This document shows positions 7,503-14,742 of a stretch of 32,650 bases of DNA, piece by piece. The notes under the pieces were generated by a model. It was not told where the DNA came from. It did no database searches and was given only the letters and a program-made list of their open reading frames with translations. Every line of letters starts with the position of its first letter. The stretch's first letter is position 1. Made by a program: the position numbers and the translations under genes. This DNA comes from an uncultured Verrucomicrobiota bacterium (GTDB lineage Bacteria > Verrucomicrobiota > Verrucomicrobiia > Verrucomicrobiales > Verrucomicrobiaceae): contig CAINXC010000150.1 in assembly GCA_903854655.1 (NCBI GenBank), forward strand, positions 1 to 32,650, written 5' to 3'.

Positions 7503-8067
7503 CAAACTTGGCGTTGGGCGCCCGGCCCAGCTCCACGAGCGACATGTCCGCAAACCAAGCCGTGCCCGTGACCAGGGCGCTGTAGTGCCCCAGCCGCGCC
7601 CCGATTTCGATGGAGGTCTCCTGGCCCGTGGTGAAGTCCACCGTCATTCGCGTCCACCCCTTGGAGCCAGAGATGGACGCCGTTTTGATGAAGCCGCCGC
7701 TCACGGCCATGGAGGCGCCCTCCTTGCCGCCGCGCTGCGCCGCCTGCACATCCTTCGTGCGGATGAAGGCCGTCATGCGGTATCGCGTATTGGGCTTCAC
7801 ATCCACGTTCTGGCCCACGATGGTGTCGTCCGGCTTCACATTGTCCACCCGCAGGGAGGGGCGGTTGGTGTGCAGCACGGCGTTGTCCATCACCGCCGTG
7901 CCCTCCGATTTGTTGGCGTGCAGTGTCCATTCCCTCATGCCGGCTTCGAAGGCGCCGTTGGCCAGCATGTTGCCGGGCGTGTTGATGGCCTGCTGCGCCT
8001 GGGCTTGAAGGGAGATCAGCAAGATTCCGAAGCAGATCAGCAAATTTTTACCATTCATGGTTAACAT
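7495..8067 (-). CDS. Secreted carbohydrate-binding-module-like protein
   Basis: A 190-residue protein with a signal peptide (LLICFGILLISLQAQAQQ, cleavage probably after AQA near residue 25). The mature part looks like a single beta-sandwich of the CBM_4_9 / DUF642-like type: the opening NMLANGAFEAGMREWTLH matches the usual 'N-x-x-F-E-x-G-x-x-x-W' start, then VLHTNRPSLRVDN, YRMTAFIRTKDV and a final TAWFADMSLVEL ('W-F-D-D-V-x-L'). No catalytic domain is present. It is the only minus-strand gene within the plus-strand lipid cluster and shares 8 bases with the end of the DUF1295 gene. ATG 8058 (MNGKN) is an equally good start. Ligand unknown. Confidence 0.75.
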   Translation of the reverse strand: MLTMNGKNLLICFGILLISLQAQAQQAINTPGNMLANGAFEAGMREWTLHANKSEGTAVMDNAVLHTNRPSLRVDNVKPDDTIVGQNVDVKPNTRYRMTAFIRTKDVQAAQRGGKEGASMAVSGGFIKTASISGSKGWTRMTVDFTTGQETSIEIGARLGHYSALVTGTAWFADMSLVELGRAPNAKFVK

Positions 8068-8271
8068 CTACGCACCATCTCCCTATCACGCAACCTCAAA
8101 TCATTAGGTGCGCCTCTCAACCGCACCCGCACTGGTCCTGCCAAGGCTCATCGTGCGAGCCGTGTGGTGTCATTGACAAAAAAACTGAATCCAAAAGCTT
8201 CCGGCTTCCGAATACCTGGATGAACCGCCCGGCCCAGAGGCTGGCAGGCAAGCAAGCATCCAACTCTTCCC

Positions 8272-9309
8272 ATGAGCGCCATCAACGACCTCCTCGCCAG
8301 GAACCTGCTCCCCGACACCCTGCTGCGCATCGGCATCCGCCACCGGCTGGCGGAAACCTTGCGCGAAAACAAGCAGCCCGGCATTGAAGCGCAGCGCGCC
8401 GCTCTTTTGAAACACGTGGCGGAGCTGAAGCGGATGCCAGTGGCCATCGCGACCGACGAAGCGAACGAACAGCACTACGAGGTGCCCACCCGCTTCTACC
8501 AACTGGTGCTGGGCAGGCACTTGAAGTACAGCTCCGGATACTGGCCCAGGGAGAGCACAACCCTTGACGAATCCGAAGCCGCGATGCTCATGATCACCTG
8601 CGAGCGCGCACAACTGGAGGATGGCATGCGCATTCTGGAACTGGGCTGCGGCTGGGGCTCGCTCTCCCTCTGGATGGCTGAGCACTACCCCAACGCGCAG
8701 ATCACCAGCGTTTCAAATTCGCGGACTCAGAAGGAGTTCATTGACGCCGAAGCCGGACGCCGGGGATTGAAAAACCTCACCATCCGCACCGCCAACATGA
8801 TTCACTACCAGGGTGAGGGCGAAGGCGTCTTTGACCGCGTGGTAAGCGTGGAAATGTTCGAGCACATGAAGAACTACCAGGAGCTGCTGCGGCGGGTCTC
8901 CACCTGGCTGAAACCACGGGGCAAGCTATTCGTGCACATCTTCACCCACAGCGACCATGCCTACCACTACGAGGTGCGCAGTGACGACGACTGGATGGCG
9001 AAGTACTTCTTCACCGGCGGCCAGATGCCTTCTGATGACCTGCTGATTTACTTCCAGGATCACCTCAAGATCGAGGACCACTGGTGTGTCAGCGGCCAGC
9101 ACTATTCGCGGACCAGTGAAGCCTGGCTGGCCAACATGGACGCCCACAAGGCCGAGATTCTGCCCCTGTTCGCCGAAACCTACGGCAAGGACCAAGCCGG
9201 CAAATGGTGGATTTGGTGGCGGCTGTTCTTCCTGGCATGCGCGGAACTCTGGGGGTACCGTGGCGGCGAGGAATGGATTGTGTCCCATTACCGTTTCCAA
9301 AAGCCATGA
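8272..9309 (+). CDS. Second CFA-synthase-like SAM-dependent methyltransferase
   Basis: A 345-residue enzyme of the Mycolic_acid/CFA synthase superfamily, about 85 residues shorter than the first copy because the lipid-binding N-terminal domain is reduced. Key pieces are EQHYEVPTRFYQLVLG (67-82), ILELGCGWGS (SAM motif I, 121-130), EMFEHM with the catalytic-type Glu-His, and LFVHIFTHSDHAYHYE. The YSSGYW motif (86-91) has Ser where E. coli CFA synthase has Cys. The pattern 'VHIF-x-H-x-x-x-x-Y-H-(F/Y)-E' resembles the coclaurine N-methyltransferase-like branch, so the substrate may not be a phospholipid double bond. The stop overlaps the TPR gene start (ATGA). It lies 204 bases beyond the minus-strand CBM-like gene and so probably has its own promoter. 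Confidence 0.88.
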   Translation: MSAINDLLARNLLPDTLLRIGIRHRLAETLRENKQPGIEAQRAALLKHVAELKRMPVAIATDEANEQHYEVPTRFYQLVLGRHLKYSSGYWPRESTTLDESEAAMLMITCERAQLEDGMRILELGCGWGSLSLWMAEHYPNAQITSVSNSRTQKEFIDAEAGRRGLKNLTIRTANMIHYQGEGEGVFDRVVSVEMFEHMKNYQELLRRVSTWLKPRGKLFVHIFTHSDHAYHYEVRSDDDWMAKYFFTGGQMPSDDLLIYFQDHLKIEDHWCVSGQHYSRTSEAWLANMDAHKAEILPLFAETYGKDQAGKWWIWWRLFFLACAELWGYRGGEEWIVSHYRFQKP

Positions 9310-10055
9310 AATGCCTCTCCATTCTTGCGCTCTTCTTGGTGCTGATAGGTGCCGCCCACGCCCAGACTGCCGCATCCCTAACGGCCGAAGGTGACGCGCT
9401 GGATGCCAGACTCCAAACCGAAGCGGCGCTCAAGGTGTACCTGCAGGCCGAGAAACTCGACCCGAACAACCCCTCCCTGCTCATCAAGATCGCCAAGCAG
9501 TATGGCGAATCGATGACAGGCCTCAGCGGCGACGAAGCCAAACTCAATGCCGGTGAAACCGCCCTGGCCTACGCTCAGCGAGCCCACAAACTGGAGCCTG
9601 GCACCTCCAACGCAAACCTTGCCGTGTCCATCTGCTACGGCCGGCTGCTCAAATGGGTGCCCGTGAAGACGCGGGTGGAGTACTCGCGCCAGGTTCACGA
9701 CTACGCGGAGAAGGCGGCCAAACTTGATCCCAGCAGTGACTACGCCTGGCACATGCTGGGCCGATGGAACCAGGCGGTGGCGACCATGGGCTTTTTCACC
9801 CAGGGCATCGTGCGTCTCGTCTATGGCTCCCTGCCGGACGCCTCGCTGGAGAAGTCCAGGGAGTGCTTTGAAAAGGCTCTGAAGATCAAGCAGGACCGGG
9901 TGTGCCACCACATCGAACTGGGCCGCACCCTCGCCTACATGGGTCGTAAAGAGGAGGCCCGGAAACAAATCGAAGCCGGCCTCGCTCTGCCTGACCGCGA
10001 GCGCGATGACCCCCAGACCAAGAATCGCGGGCGGGAGACGCTCAAGGAACTGTAG
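9306..10055 (+). CDS. Exported TPR-repeat protein (RMD1-like)
   Basis: A 249-residue protein with a signal peptide (CLSILALFLVLIGAAHAQ, cleavage after AHA). The mature part is alpha-solenoid: tetratricopeptide-type helices end in LDPNNPSLLIKIA, LEPGTSNANLAVS and LDPSSDYAWHMLG, then YMGRKEEARKQIEAG. The overall order, including the 'A-x-x-x-W-H-x-L-G-R-W' motif, resembles bacterial relatives of the regulator-of-microtubule-dynamics (RMD) TPR family. The ATG was chosen for its ATGA overlap with the methyltransferase stop; the frame runs further upstream without support. Its coupling suggests a scaffolding role for the lipid enzymes in the periplasm or at the membrane (inference). Confidence 0.85.
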   Translation: MKCLSILALFLVLIGAAHAQTAASLTAEGDALDARLQTEAALKVYLQAEKLDPNNPSLLIKIAKQYGESMTGLSGDEAKLNAGETALAYAQRAHKLEPGTSNANLAVSICYGRLLKWVPVKTRVEYSRQVHDYAEKAAKLDPSSDYAWHMLGRWNQAVATMGFFTQGIVRLVYGSLPDASLEKSRECFEKALKIKQDRVCHHIELGRTLAYMGRKEEARKQIEAGLALPDRERDDPQTKNRGRETLKEL

Positions 10056-10089
10056 GCGAGCAAACTCTCCATGACAATCGCGCGGCGCC

Positions 10090-11025
10090 ATGTCAGCATC
10101 GCAGCCGATGAATTTCATTTCCCGTCGCCTCTGCCTCTGCCTGGCCCTCAGTTCGACTTCATGGGCCGCACAGCCGGCGATCAAGCACTCGTTTCTCGCC
10201 GCAGGAGCAGAGACTCGCATTGTGGATGGTGACGGCGCCACCATCTGGAAGTACCCGGCATCCACCCGCGACGGCTGCGTGCTGCCGAACGGCAACATCC
10301 TGCTCGCCGTTTCGAAGAACAAGACCGACTACCCCGGCGGAGCGGTTGTGGAGGTCACCCGTGACTTGAAAAAAGTGTTCGAGTTCAAAGGCACCCAGTC
10401 CGAAGTGAACACCGCACAGCCCCTGCCCAACGGCAACATCATGCTGACCGAAGCGGGCGACAAACCGCGCGTGCTGGAGGTGAACCGCGAAGGCAAGGTC
10501 GTGATGGAAATGCCCATCCAGGCCCAGACCGCCGATCATCACATGCAGACCCGCATGACCCGCAGGCTGGACAACGGCAACTACCTGGTGCCTCAGTTGA
10601 ACGACAAGGTGGTGCGCGAATACACCCCCGAAGGCAAGATTGCCTGGGAGTTCAAATCACCCGACGGACTCAAAGATGCCCTCCCCTTCACCGTCGTCCG
10701 CCTGCCCAATGGCAACACCCTCGCCACCCTCACCCACAGCGACACGGTGGTGGAAACGGACAAGGATGGAAAGATCGTCTGGCAGATCAGCAACGCCGAC
10801 CTGCCAGAAAAGCTGATCGCGGACGCGACCGGAGCCCAGCGGCTGCCCAACGGCAACACCGTCATCTGCTCCTATCATGTAGGGGTGAACCACACCAAGC
10901 TCATCGAGGTCACCCCGGACAAGAAGCTGGTGTGGACGTTTTGTGAGGAAAAGGGTCCGGGCATCCATGAAGTGCAGATTCTCGACACCAACGGGGTCCA
11001 CGTTGATGGCACGCCTTTGCGGTAA
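10090..11025 (+). CDS. Exported beta-propeller protein (PQQ-like / arylsulfotransferase-like repeats)
   Basis: A 311-residue protein with an N-terminal export signal (CLCLALSSTSWAAQ). The mature part has at least five blade repeats that pair '(D/E)GKIVWEF'-type strands (TIWKYP, KIAWEFKSP, KIVWQIS, KLVWTF) with '(L)PNGN'-type turns (VLPNGNILL, PLPNGNIML, RLDNGNYLV, RLPNGNTLA, RLPNGNTVI). This is the propeller seen in PQQ-like and arylsulfotransferase proteins. No catalytic residues can be picked out, so binding or scaffolding is as likely as catalysis. It lies 34 bases after the TPR gene on the same strand. The ATG at 10108 is an alternative start. Confidence 0.75.
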   Translation: MSASQPMNFISRRLCLCLALSSTSWAAQPAIKHSFLAAGAETRIVDGDGATIWKYPASTRDGCVLPNGNILLAVSKNKTDYPGGAVVEVTRDLKKVFEFKGTQSEVNTAQPLPNGNIMLTEAGDKPRVLEVNREGKVVMEMPIQAQTADHHMQTRMTRRLDNGNYLVPQLNDKVVREYTPEGKIAWEFKSPDGLKDALPFTVVRLPNGNTLATLTHSDTVVETDKDGKIVWQISNADLPEKLIADATGAQRLPNGNTVICSYHVGVNHTKLIEVTPDKKLVWTFCEEKGPGIHEVQILDTNGVHVDGTPLR

Positions 11026-11055
11026 GTCAGCGACACCCCCTGCCGTTTCACCGTC

Positions 11056-11922
11056 ATGCCACGACTTATTCTCACCACCCTGCTTCTGGCGCTGGCCGCC
11101 GCATCGCTTCAAGCCGCCGATCACCGCGTGTTCAACGACATCGAGTATGCCGTCGCCGATGGCAACTCGCTGAAGCTGGACCTGCACCTGCCGGCATCGA
11201 GACAGGCCCCCTTGATCGTCTGGGTGCATGGCGGTGCCTGGCGGGCGGGCTCCAAAACAGACATGCCGCTGGGCAAACTGATTGATCAGGGCTACGGCAT
11301 TGCCAGCGTGGATTATCGCCTTTCCGTCGTTGCTCCGTTTCCCGCCATGATACATGACATCAAGGCCGCCATTCGTTTCCTGCGCGCCCAGTCCGCCGAG
11401 TACGGATACGATGCCACCCGCGTTGCCGTCGCCGGGTCTTCCGCCGGGGGACATCTCGCCGCCCTCGTGGGCGTTACCAATGGGGTCAAGGCGCTCGAAG
11501 GCACCGTGGGCACCCACCTGGATCAAAGCAGTGACGTGCAGGCGACGATCAGCCTGTTCGGGGCTTCCAATCTGATGACCATCCTCTCACAATCCAAGCC
11601 GCAAGGGCTCAAGATGCGCGTGCCCGCACTGCAGTTGCTTCTGGGCGGGCAGCCGGAGGAGAAGCCGGAATTGGCGAAGCTCGCGAGCCCGGTCGAGCAT
11701 CTTGATGCGAAAGATCCTCCCCTGCTGCTCATCCACGGCGACGCCGATCCACAGATGCCGCCCGAACAGTCACAGGAGCTTGCTGCGGCCTGCAAGAAGG
11801 CGGGCGTTCAGGTGCGGCTCGAAATCATTCCTGGCGCTGTCCACGGGGGTAAGGCGTTCTTCGACGAAAAACGCACCGCCTTGATGAAGGCGTTCCTGGA
11901 TGAGTCGCTGCACGCCAGATAG
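11056..11922 (+). CDS. Secreted alpha/beta-hydrolase (BD-FAE / esterase-lipase type)
   Basis: A 288-residue serine hydrolase with a cleavable signal (LILTTLLLALAAASLQAAD). All active-site parts are visible: oxyanion-hole motif VWVHGGAWR (56-63), nucleophile Ser129 in AGSSAGGH, acidic residue in HGDADPQMPP (Asp229/Asp231) and His263 in GAVHGG. The 'HGG-A-W' motif and order match the bifunctional feruloyl/acetyl-xylan esterase-like (BD-FAE) and lipase-esterase (HSL) group, common in verrucomicrobial gene sets for polysaccharide use. Substrate unknown. It is 30 bases downstream of the propeller gene, so co-transcription is likely. It ends 10 bases from the convergent MlaD stop. Confidence 0.9.
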   Translation: MPRLILTTLLLALAAASLQAADHRVFNDIEYAVADGNSLKLDLHLPASRQAPLIVWVHGGAWRAGSKTDMPLGKLIDQGYGIASVDYRLSVVAPFPAMIHDIKAAIRFLRAQSAEYGYDATRVAVAGSSAGGHLAALVGVTNGVKALEGTVGTHLDQSSDVQATISLFGASNLMTILSQSKPQGLKMRVPALQLLLGGQPEEKPELAKLASPVEHLDAKDPPLLLIHGDADPQMPPEQSQELAAACKKAGVQVRLEIIPGAVHGGKAFFDEKRTALMKAFLDESLHAR

Positions 11923-11932
11923 GCAGCACACT

Positions 11933-12985
11933 TCAACGCCCGAGCTTGCGCAGCGGTGACAAGCTGTTGCGCCGGGCTTCTTCTTCCTCTGCCTTGGATT
12001 TATCAGCACTGTCACGGTAGAAAAGCACGCCGTTGCGCTTCATGTTGGAGATCAGGTCCGTGAAGTCGTTCTTCAGTTTTTGATCGCTGAAAAGCGCCTT
12101 GAGCAGGCCGTCGCCGTTCTTCATCCCCTTGGTGGCCACGGCCAGATTGTCAGCCACGCCCTTGATTGATTTCAATGCTCCATCGAGATTCGTCATGACG
12201 CCGTCGGCCTTGGCGATGGCGGGATCGAGCTTGTCGAACATGGGGCCCAGGCGCTTCACCTGGTCATCAAGCGTGGCAGCCGTGCTCTTGAACCTTGCCG
12301 CCGACTCCCTCAGGTCGGCAAGAGTGTTCTTCAAGTTGCTGGCGTTCTCCTCACCCAGCACCTTGTTGTCCACCCGCGTCATGGTGCCGTTCAGGTGCTC
12401 AATGCTTTCCTTGAAGTGCCTGATGGTCTCCGGGCCCAGGGCGTCCTTGTTGACCTTGGCCATGGATTCCTTGATCTCGCTCAAAGCGCCACGCATGTCG
12501 TCCATCACCAGGTCGGCCTTCTTCCCCACCTCGGTGGCGGTGTCCTGCAGGGCGCTGAGCCCGCCGGCGCTCACGACACTCTCCTTGGAGATGAAGGCGC
12601 CTGCCGCTATGTAACTTGCGGTGGGCTTGCCGCTGGGGCGGATCTCAATGTACGAATCGCCCAGCAGGCCCGAGGTGCCGATGGCAAACCGGGCATCAAT
12701 CGGAATCTTTTTGTCCTGATAAATTTCCAGCGGAATGATGACCCCGTTGAACTGGTCGTTCAACTGCGGCAGGCGCGGAACCTTGCCAATCTTGGAACCG
12801 CCCAAAACCACGGGGGTGCCCGCCTTGACACCGCTGGCATCTGGAAAGGGCACCGTGATCTCGTAGGTGGTCTTGAACACCTCGCGCACCGAGCCGAATT
12901 GCAGGATCAGGATGCCCAGCAGCAGCAGGCCCACGAAGAGGAACAGCCCCATGAGCAGTTCGGTTTTCTTGTCACGTTCTTCCAT
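11933..12985 (-). CDS. mlaD: MlaD-like MCE-domain protein, long C-terminal helix
   Basis: The substrate-binding component of an Mla-type lipid ABC transporter: a membrane-anchored MCE protein. An N-terminal helix at 10-30 (LLMGLFLFVGLLLLGILILQ) leads into one MCE domain (about 40-120) with FPDASGVKAGTPVVLGGSKI and GLLGDSYIEI. The rest (130-300) is polar, heptad-like helix, much longer than E. coli MlaD (183 residues) and closer to Mce/TGD2-type proteins that form a tunnel or coiled bundle. The charged tail (KAEEEEARR) is unusual. It is third in the minus-strand set E-F-D, 38 bases after MlaF. Confidence 0.9.
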   Translation of the reverse strand: MEERDKKTELLMGLFLFVGLLLLGILILQFGSVREVFKTTYEITVPFPDASGVKAGTPVVLGGSKIGKVPRLPQLNDQFNGVIIPLEIYQDKKIPIDARFAIGTSGLLGDSYIEIRPSGKPTASYIAAGAFISKESVVSAGGLSALQDTATEVGKKADLVMDDMRGALSEIKESMAKVNKDALGPETIRHFKESIEHLNGTMTRVDNKVLGEENASNLKNTLADLRESAARFKSTAATLDDQVKRLGPMFDKLDPAIAKADGVMTNLDGALKSIKGVADNLAVATKGMKNGDGLLKALFSDQKLKNDFTDLISNMKRNGVLFYRDSADKSKAEEEEARRNSLSPLRKLGR

Positions 12986-13023
12986 AAAGGCTATGCGTTG
13001 GTTGTCATCGTTGGCTTCGGCAA

Positions 13024-13785
13024 TCAGGCGGTGACTCCTGACCGCCCCTGGATGAAGTCCTGCACCTCCTGGTCAGGGCAGTTTGTCAGTTCATCCGGGG
13101 TGCCGATAAAGTGAATCACCCCGCGCTTCAGCATGGCCACCCGGTTGGCGATCTTGTACATGCTCTTCATGTCGTGGGTGACCACCAGGGAGGTGATGCC
13201 ATAGCGCTTCTGAAGACGCAGGATCATCTGGTCAATCACATCGGACACCAGCGGATCAAGGCTGGCCGTGGGTTCATCGTAGAGGATGCATTGAGACCGG
13301 CCCACGATGGCTCGGGCGATGCCGGCACGCTTGCGCATGCCTCCGGAAAGATTGACCGGCAGCTTCTCCCCGTGCTCCGCAAGGTCCACCACTTCAAGAG
13401 CTTCGCGCACCCGTTTCCTGATCTCCTCACGGTCGCGGACGCCGGACTCAACAAGAGGAAAAGCTATGTTCTCCTCCACGGTCATGCTGTCGAACAAGGC
13501 CGCGTTTTGGAACATCATGCTGACCTTCTGGCGCACCGGCTTGAGTTCGCGTTCGCGCAGCTTTTCCACATGCACGCCGTCCACAATGACCTCGCCGGCA
13601 TCCCCTCGCATGAGACCGATGACATGTTTCATCAGCACCGTCTTGCCCTCTCCGCTCGGCCCGATGATCACCAGTGTTTCGCCCCGAAACACCGTGAGAT
13701 CCACCCCGCGCAGGATCTTCTGCGCGCCGATGCCCTTGTGCAGGCCGCGCAGTTCGATAAACAGCTCTTTGGCAGGATCGGGCAT
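13024..13785 (-). CDS. mlaF: MlaF-like ABC transporter ATP-binding protein
   Basis: A 253-residue ATPase that powers the lipid transporter from the cytoplasmic face. Motifs are complete: Walker A GPSGEGKT (42-49), Q-loop MFQNAALF (91-98), ABC signature NLSGGMRKR (145-153), Walker B CILYDEP (166-172) and H-loop His204 in VVTHDM. 'LFDSMTVEENIAFPL' and 'NLSGGMRKRAGIARAI' are typical of the MlaF/Ttg2A/TGD3 branch. The frame extends upstream to 14058, but ATG 13785 (MPDPAKELFIEL) gives the family's normal length and lies 20 bases after the MlaE stop. Confidence 0.92.
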   Translation of the reverse strand: MPDPAKELFIELRGLHKGIGAQKILRGVDLTVFRGETLVIIGPSGEGKTVLMKHVIGLMRGDAGEVIVDGVHVEKLRERELKPVRQKVSMMFQNAALFDSMTVEENIAFPLVESGVRDREEIRKRVREALEVVDLAEHGEKLPVNLSGGMRKRAGIARAIVGRSQCILYDEPTASLDPLVSDVIDQMILRLQKRYGITSLVVTHDMKSMYKIANRVAMLKRGVIHFIGTPDELTNCPDQEVQDFIQGRSGVTA

Positions 13786-13805
13786 GTTCGTTGCGGGCAA
13801 CCCGG

Positions 13806-14615
13806 TCACACGGAGGCACTCATCGGTGAAATGTAGTTCAGCGCGATTGAGAGGAAGAAATTGAAGATCAGAATCACCAGGGAGGAATTCACCACGGCCC
13901 GGGTGGTGCCGATGCCCACGCCCACGGCCCCGTCCTGCGCGGCCAGCCCCTGATGGGTCGAAATGATCGTGATCACGATGCCAAACACAAAGCCTTTGAC
14001 CATCCCGATCCACAGATCCACCAACCCCGTGTGCTCCACCGTGTGTGTCCAGAACCACGGGGCGGGCACCCCGTAACCGTACACGGTCACGAAATGGGAG
14101 GCGGCCATTCCAAACGTGATGCTCTCGGCAATCAGCAGCGGCATGGAAATCATCATCGCAAAAAAGCGCGGCAACACGAGGTAGTTCACCGGATCCACGC
14201 CCATCACCCGCAGCGCATCAATCTGCTCGGTGACCTTCATCGTTCCGATGTCCGCCGCCATGGAGGCGCCGACCCGGCCTGCCACCATCAGCCCTGCCAG
14301 AACCGGCCCCAGCTCCCGGCACAAGGCGATGGCCACCACCGCCCCGACGCTCGTTTCCACGCCAAAATCCTTGAATTTGGCATACGACTGAAAGGTGAAC
14401 ACCGCGCCGGTGAACGCCCCCGTCACGATCACCACAGCCTGCGACCCATAGCCGATGGCCACAATCTGCCTGGCCACCAGCCCCAGCCTCCACAGCCCGG
14501 AACGGATGGCATAAAACAGGTCGCCCATCAAGGCGGCGAGCTGCCCCAAGTAGGTGAGAAAGTCCAGAAACAACCGGCCTGGAAGACGAAGATAATCCAT
14601 GAAAGAAGGGCGCAC
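13806..14615 (-). CDS. mlaE: MlaE-like lipid ABC transporter permease
   Basis: A 269-residue membrane protein of the MlaE/TGD1 permease family. The hallmark cytoplasmic block is present: RELGPVLAGLMVAGRVGASM, then the coupling motif EQIDALRVMGVDP and NYLVLPRFFA. Membrane segments lie near 57-76, 86-106, 147-170, 198-226 and 238-262. With MlaF and MlaD it would form an inner-membrane MlaFEDB-like complex moving phospholipids to or from the outer membrane; no MlaB or MlaC gene is adjacent. First gene of the set; ATG 14600 (MDYLRLPG) is an alternative start. The gap upstream (14616-14684) must hold the promoter. Confidence 0.92.
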   Translation of the reverse strand: MRPSFMDYLRLPGRLFLDFLTYLGQLAALMGDLFYAIRSGLWRLGLVARQIVAIGYGSQAVVIVTGAFTGAVFTFQSYAKFKDFGVETSVGAVVAIALCRELGPVLAGLMVAGRVGASMAADIGTMKVTEQIDALRVMGVDPVNYLVLPRFFAMMISMPLLIAESITFGMAASHFVTVYGYGVPAPWFWTHTVEHTGLVDLWIGMVKGFVFGIVITIISTHQGLAAQDGAVGVGIGTTRAVVNSSLVILIFNFFLSIALNYISPMSASV

Positions 14616-14684
14616 TGTGCCACTCCCGCGAGAAATGGCAAATCGCCATCGGAGGATCTCCCCTCAGGACTTCACCCCATTGTC

Positions 14685-14712
14685 TAAAACGCCCGGCGTT
14701 CGCTGACGGGCG
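14685..14712 (-). terminator. Intrinsic terminator after the DUF1501 gene
   Basis: On the minus strand CGCCCG (14712-14707) and CGGGCG (14695-14690) form a perfect six-base GC stem with an 11-base loop, followed directly by TTTT. It begins about 30 bases after the DUF1501 stop and lies before the MlaE start, so it separates the two operons. Confidence 0.7.
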
Positions 14713-14742
14713 CACTGCGCTTCCGCACGGGCCCTGCCAGCC

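Noticed and set aside
13786-14058. In-frame upstream extension of MlaF
   Set aside because: It is the antisense-free shadow of the MlaE coding region, rich in Gly/Arg/His, and the family starts near MPDPAKELF.
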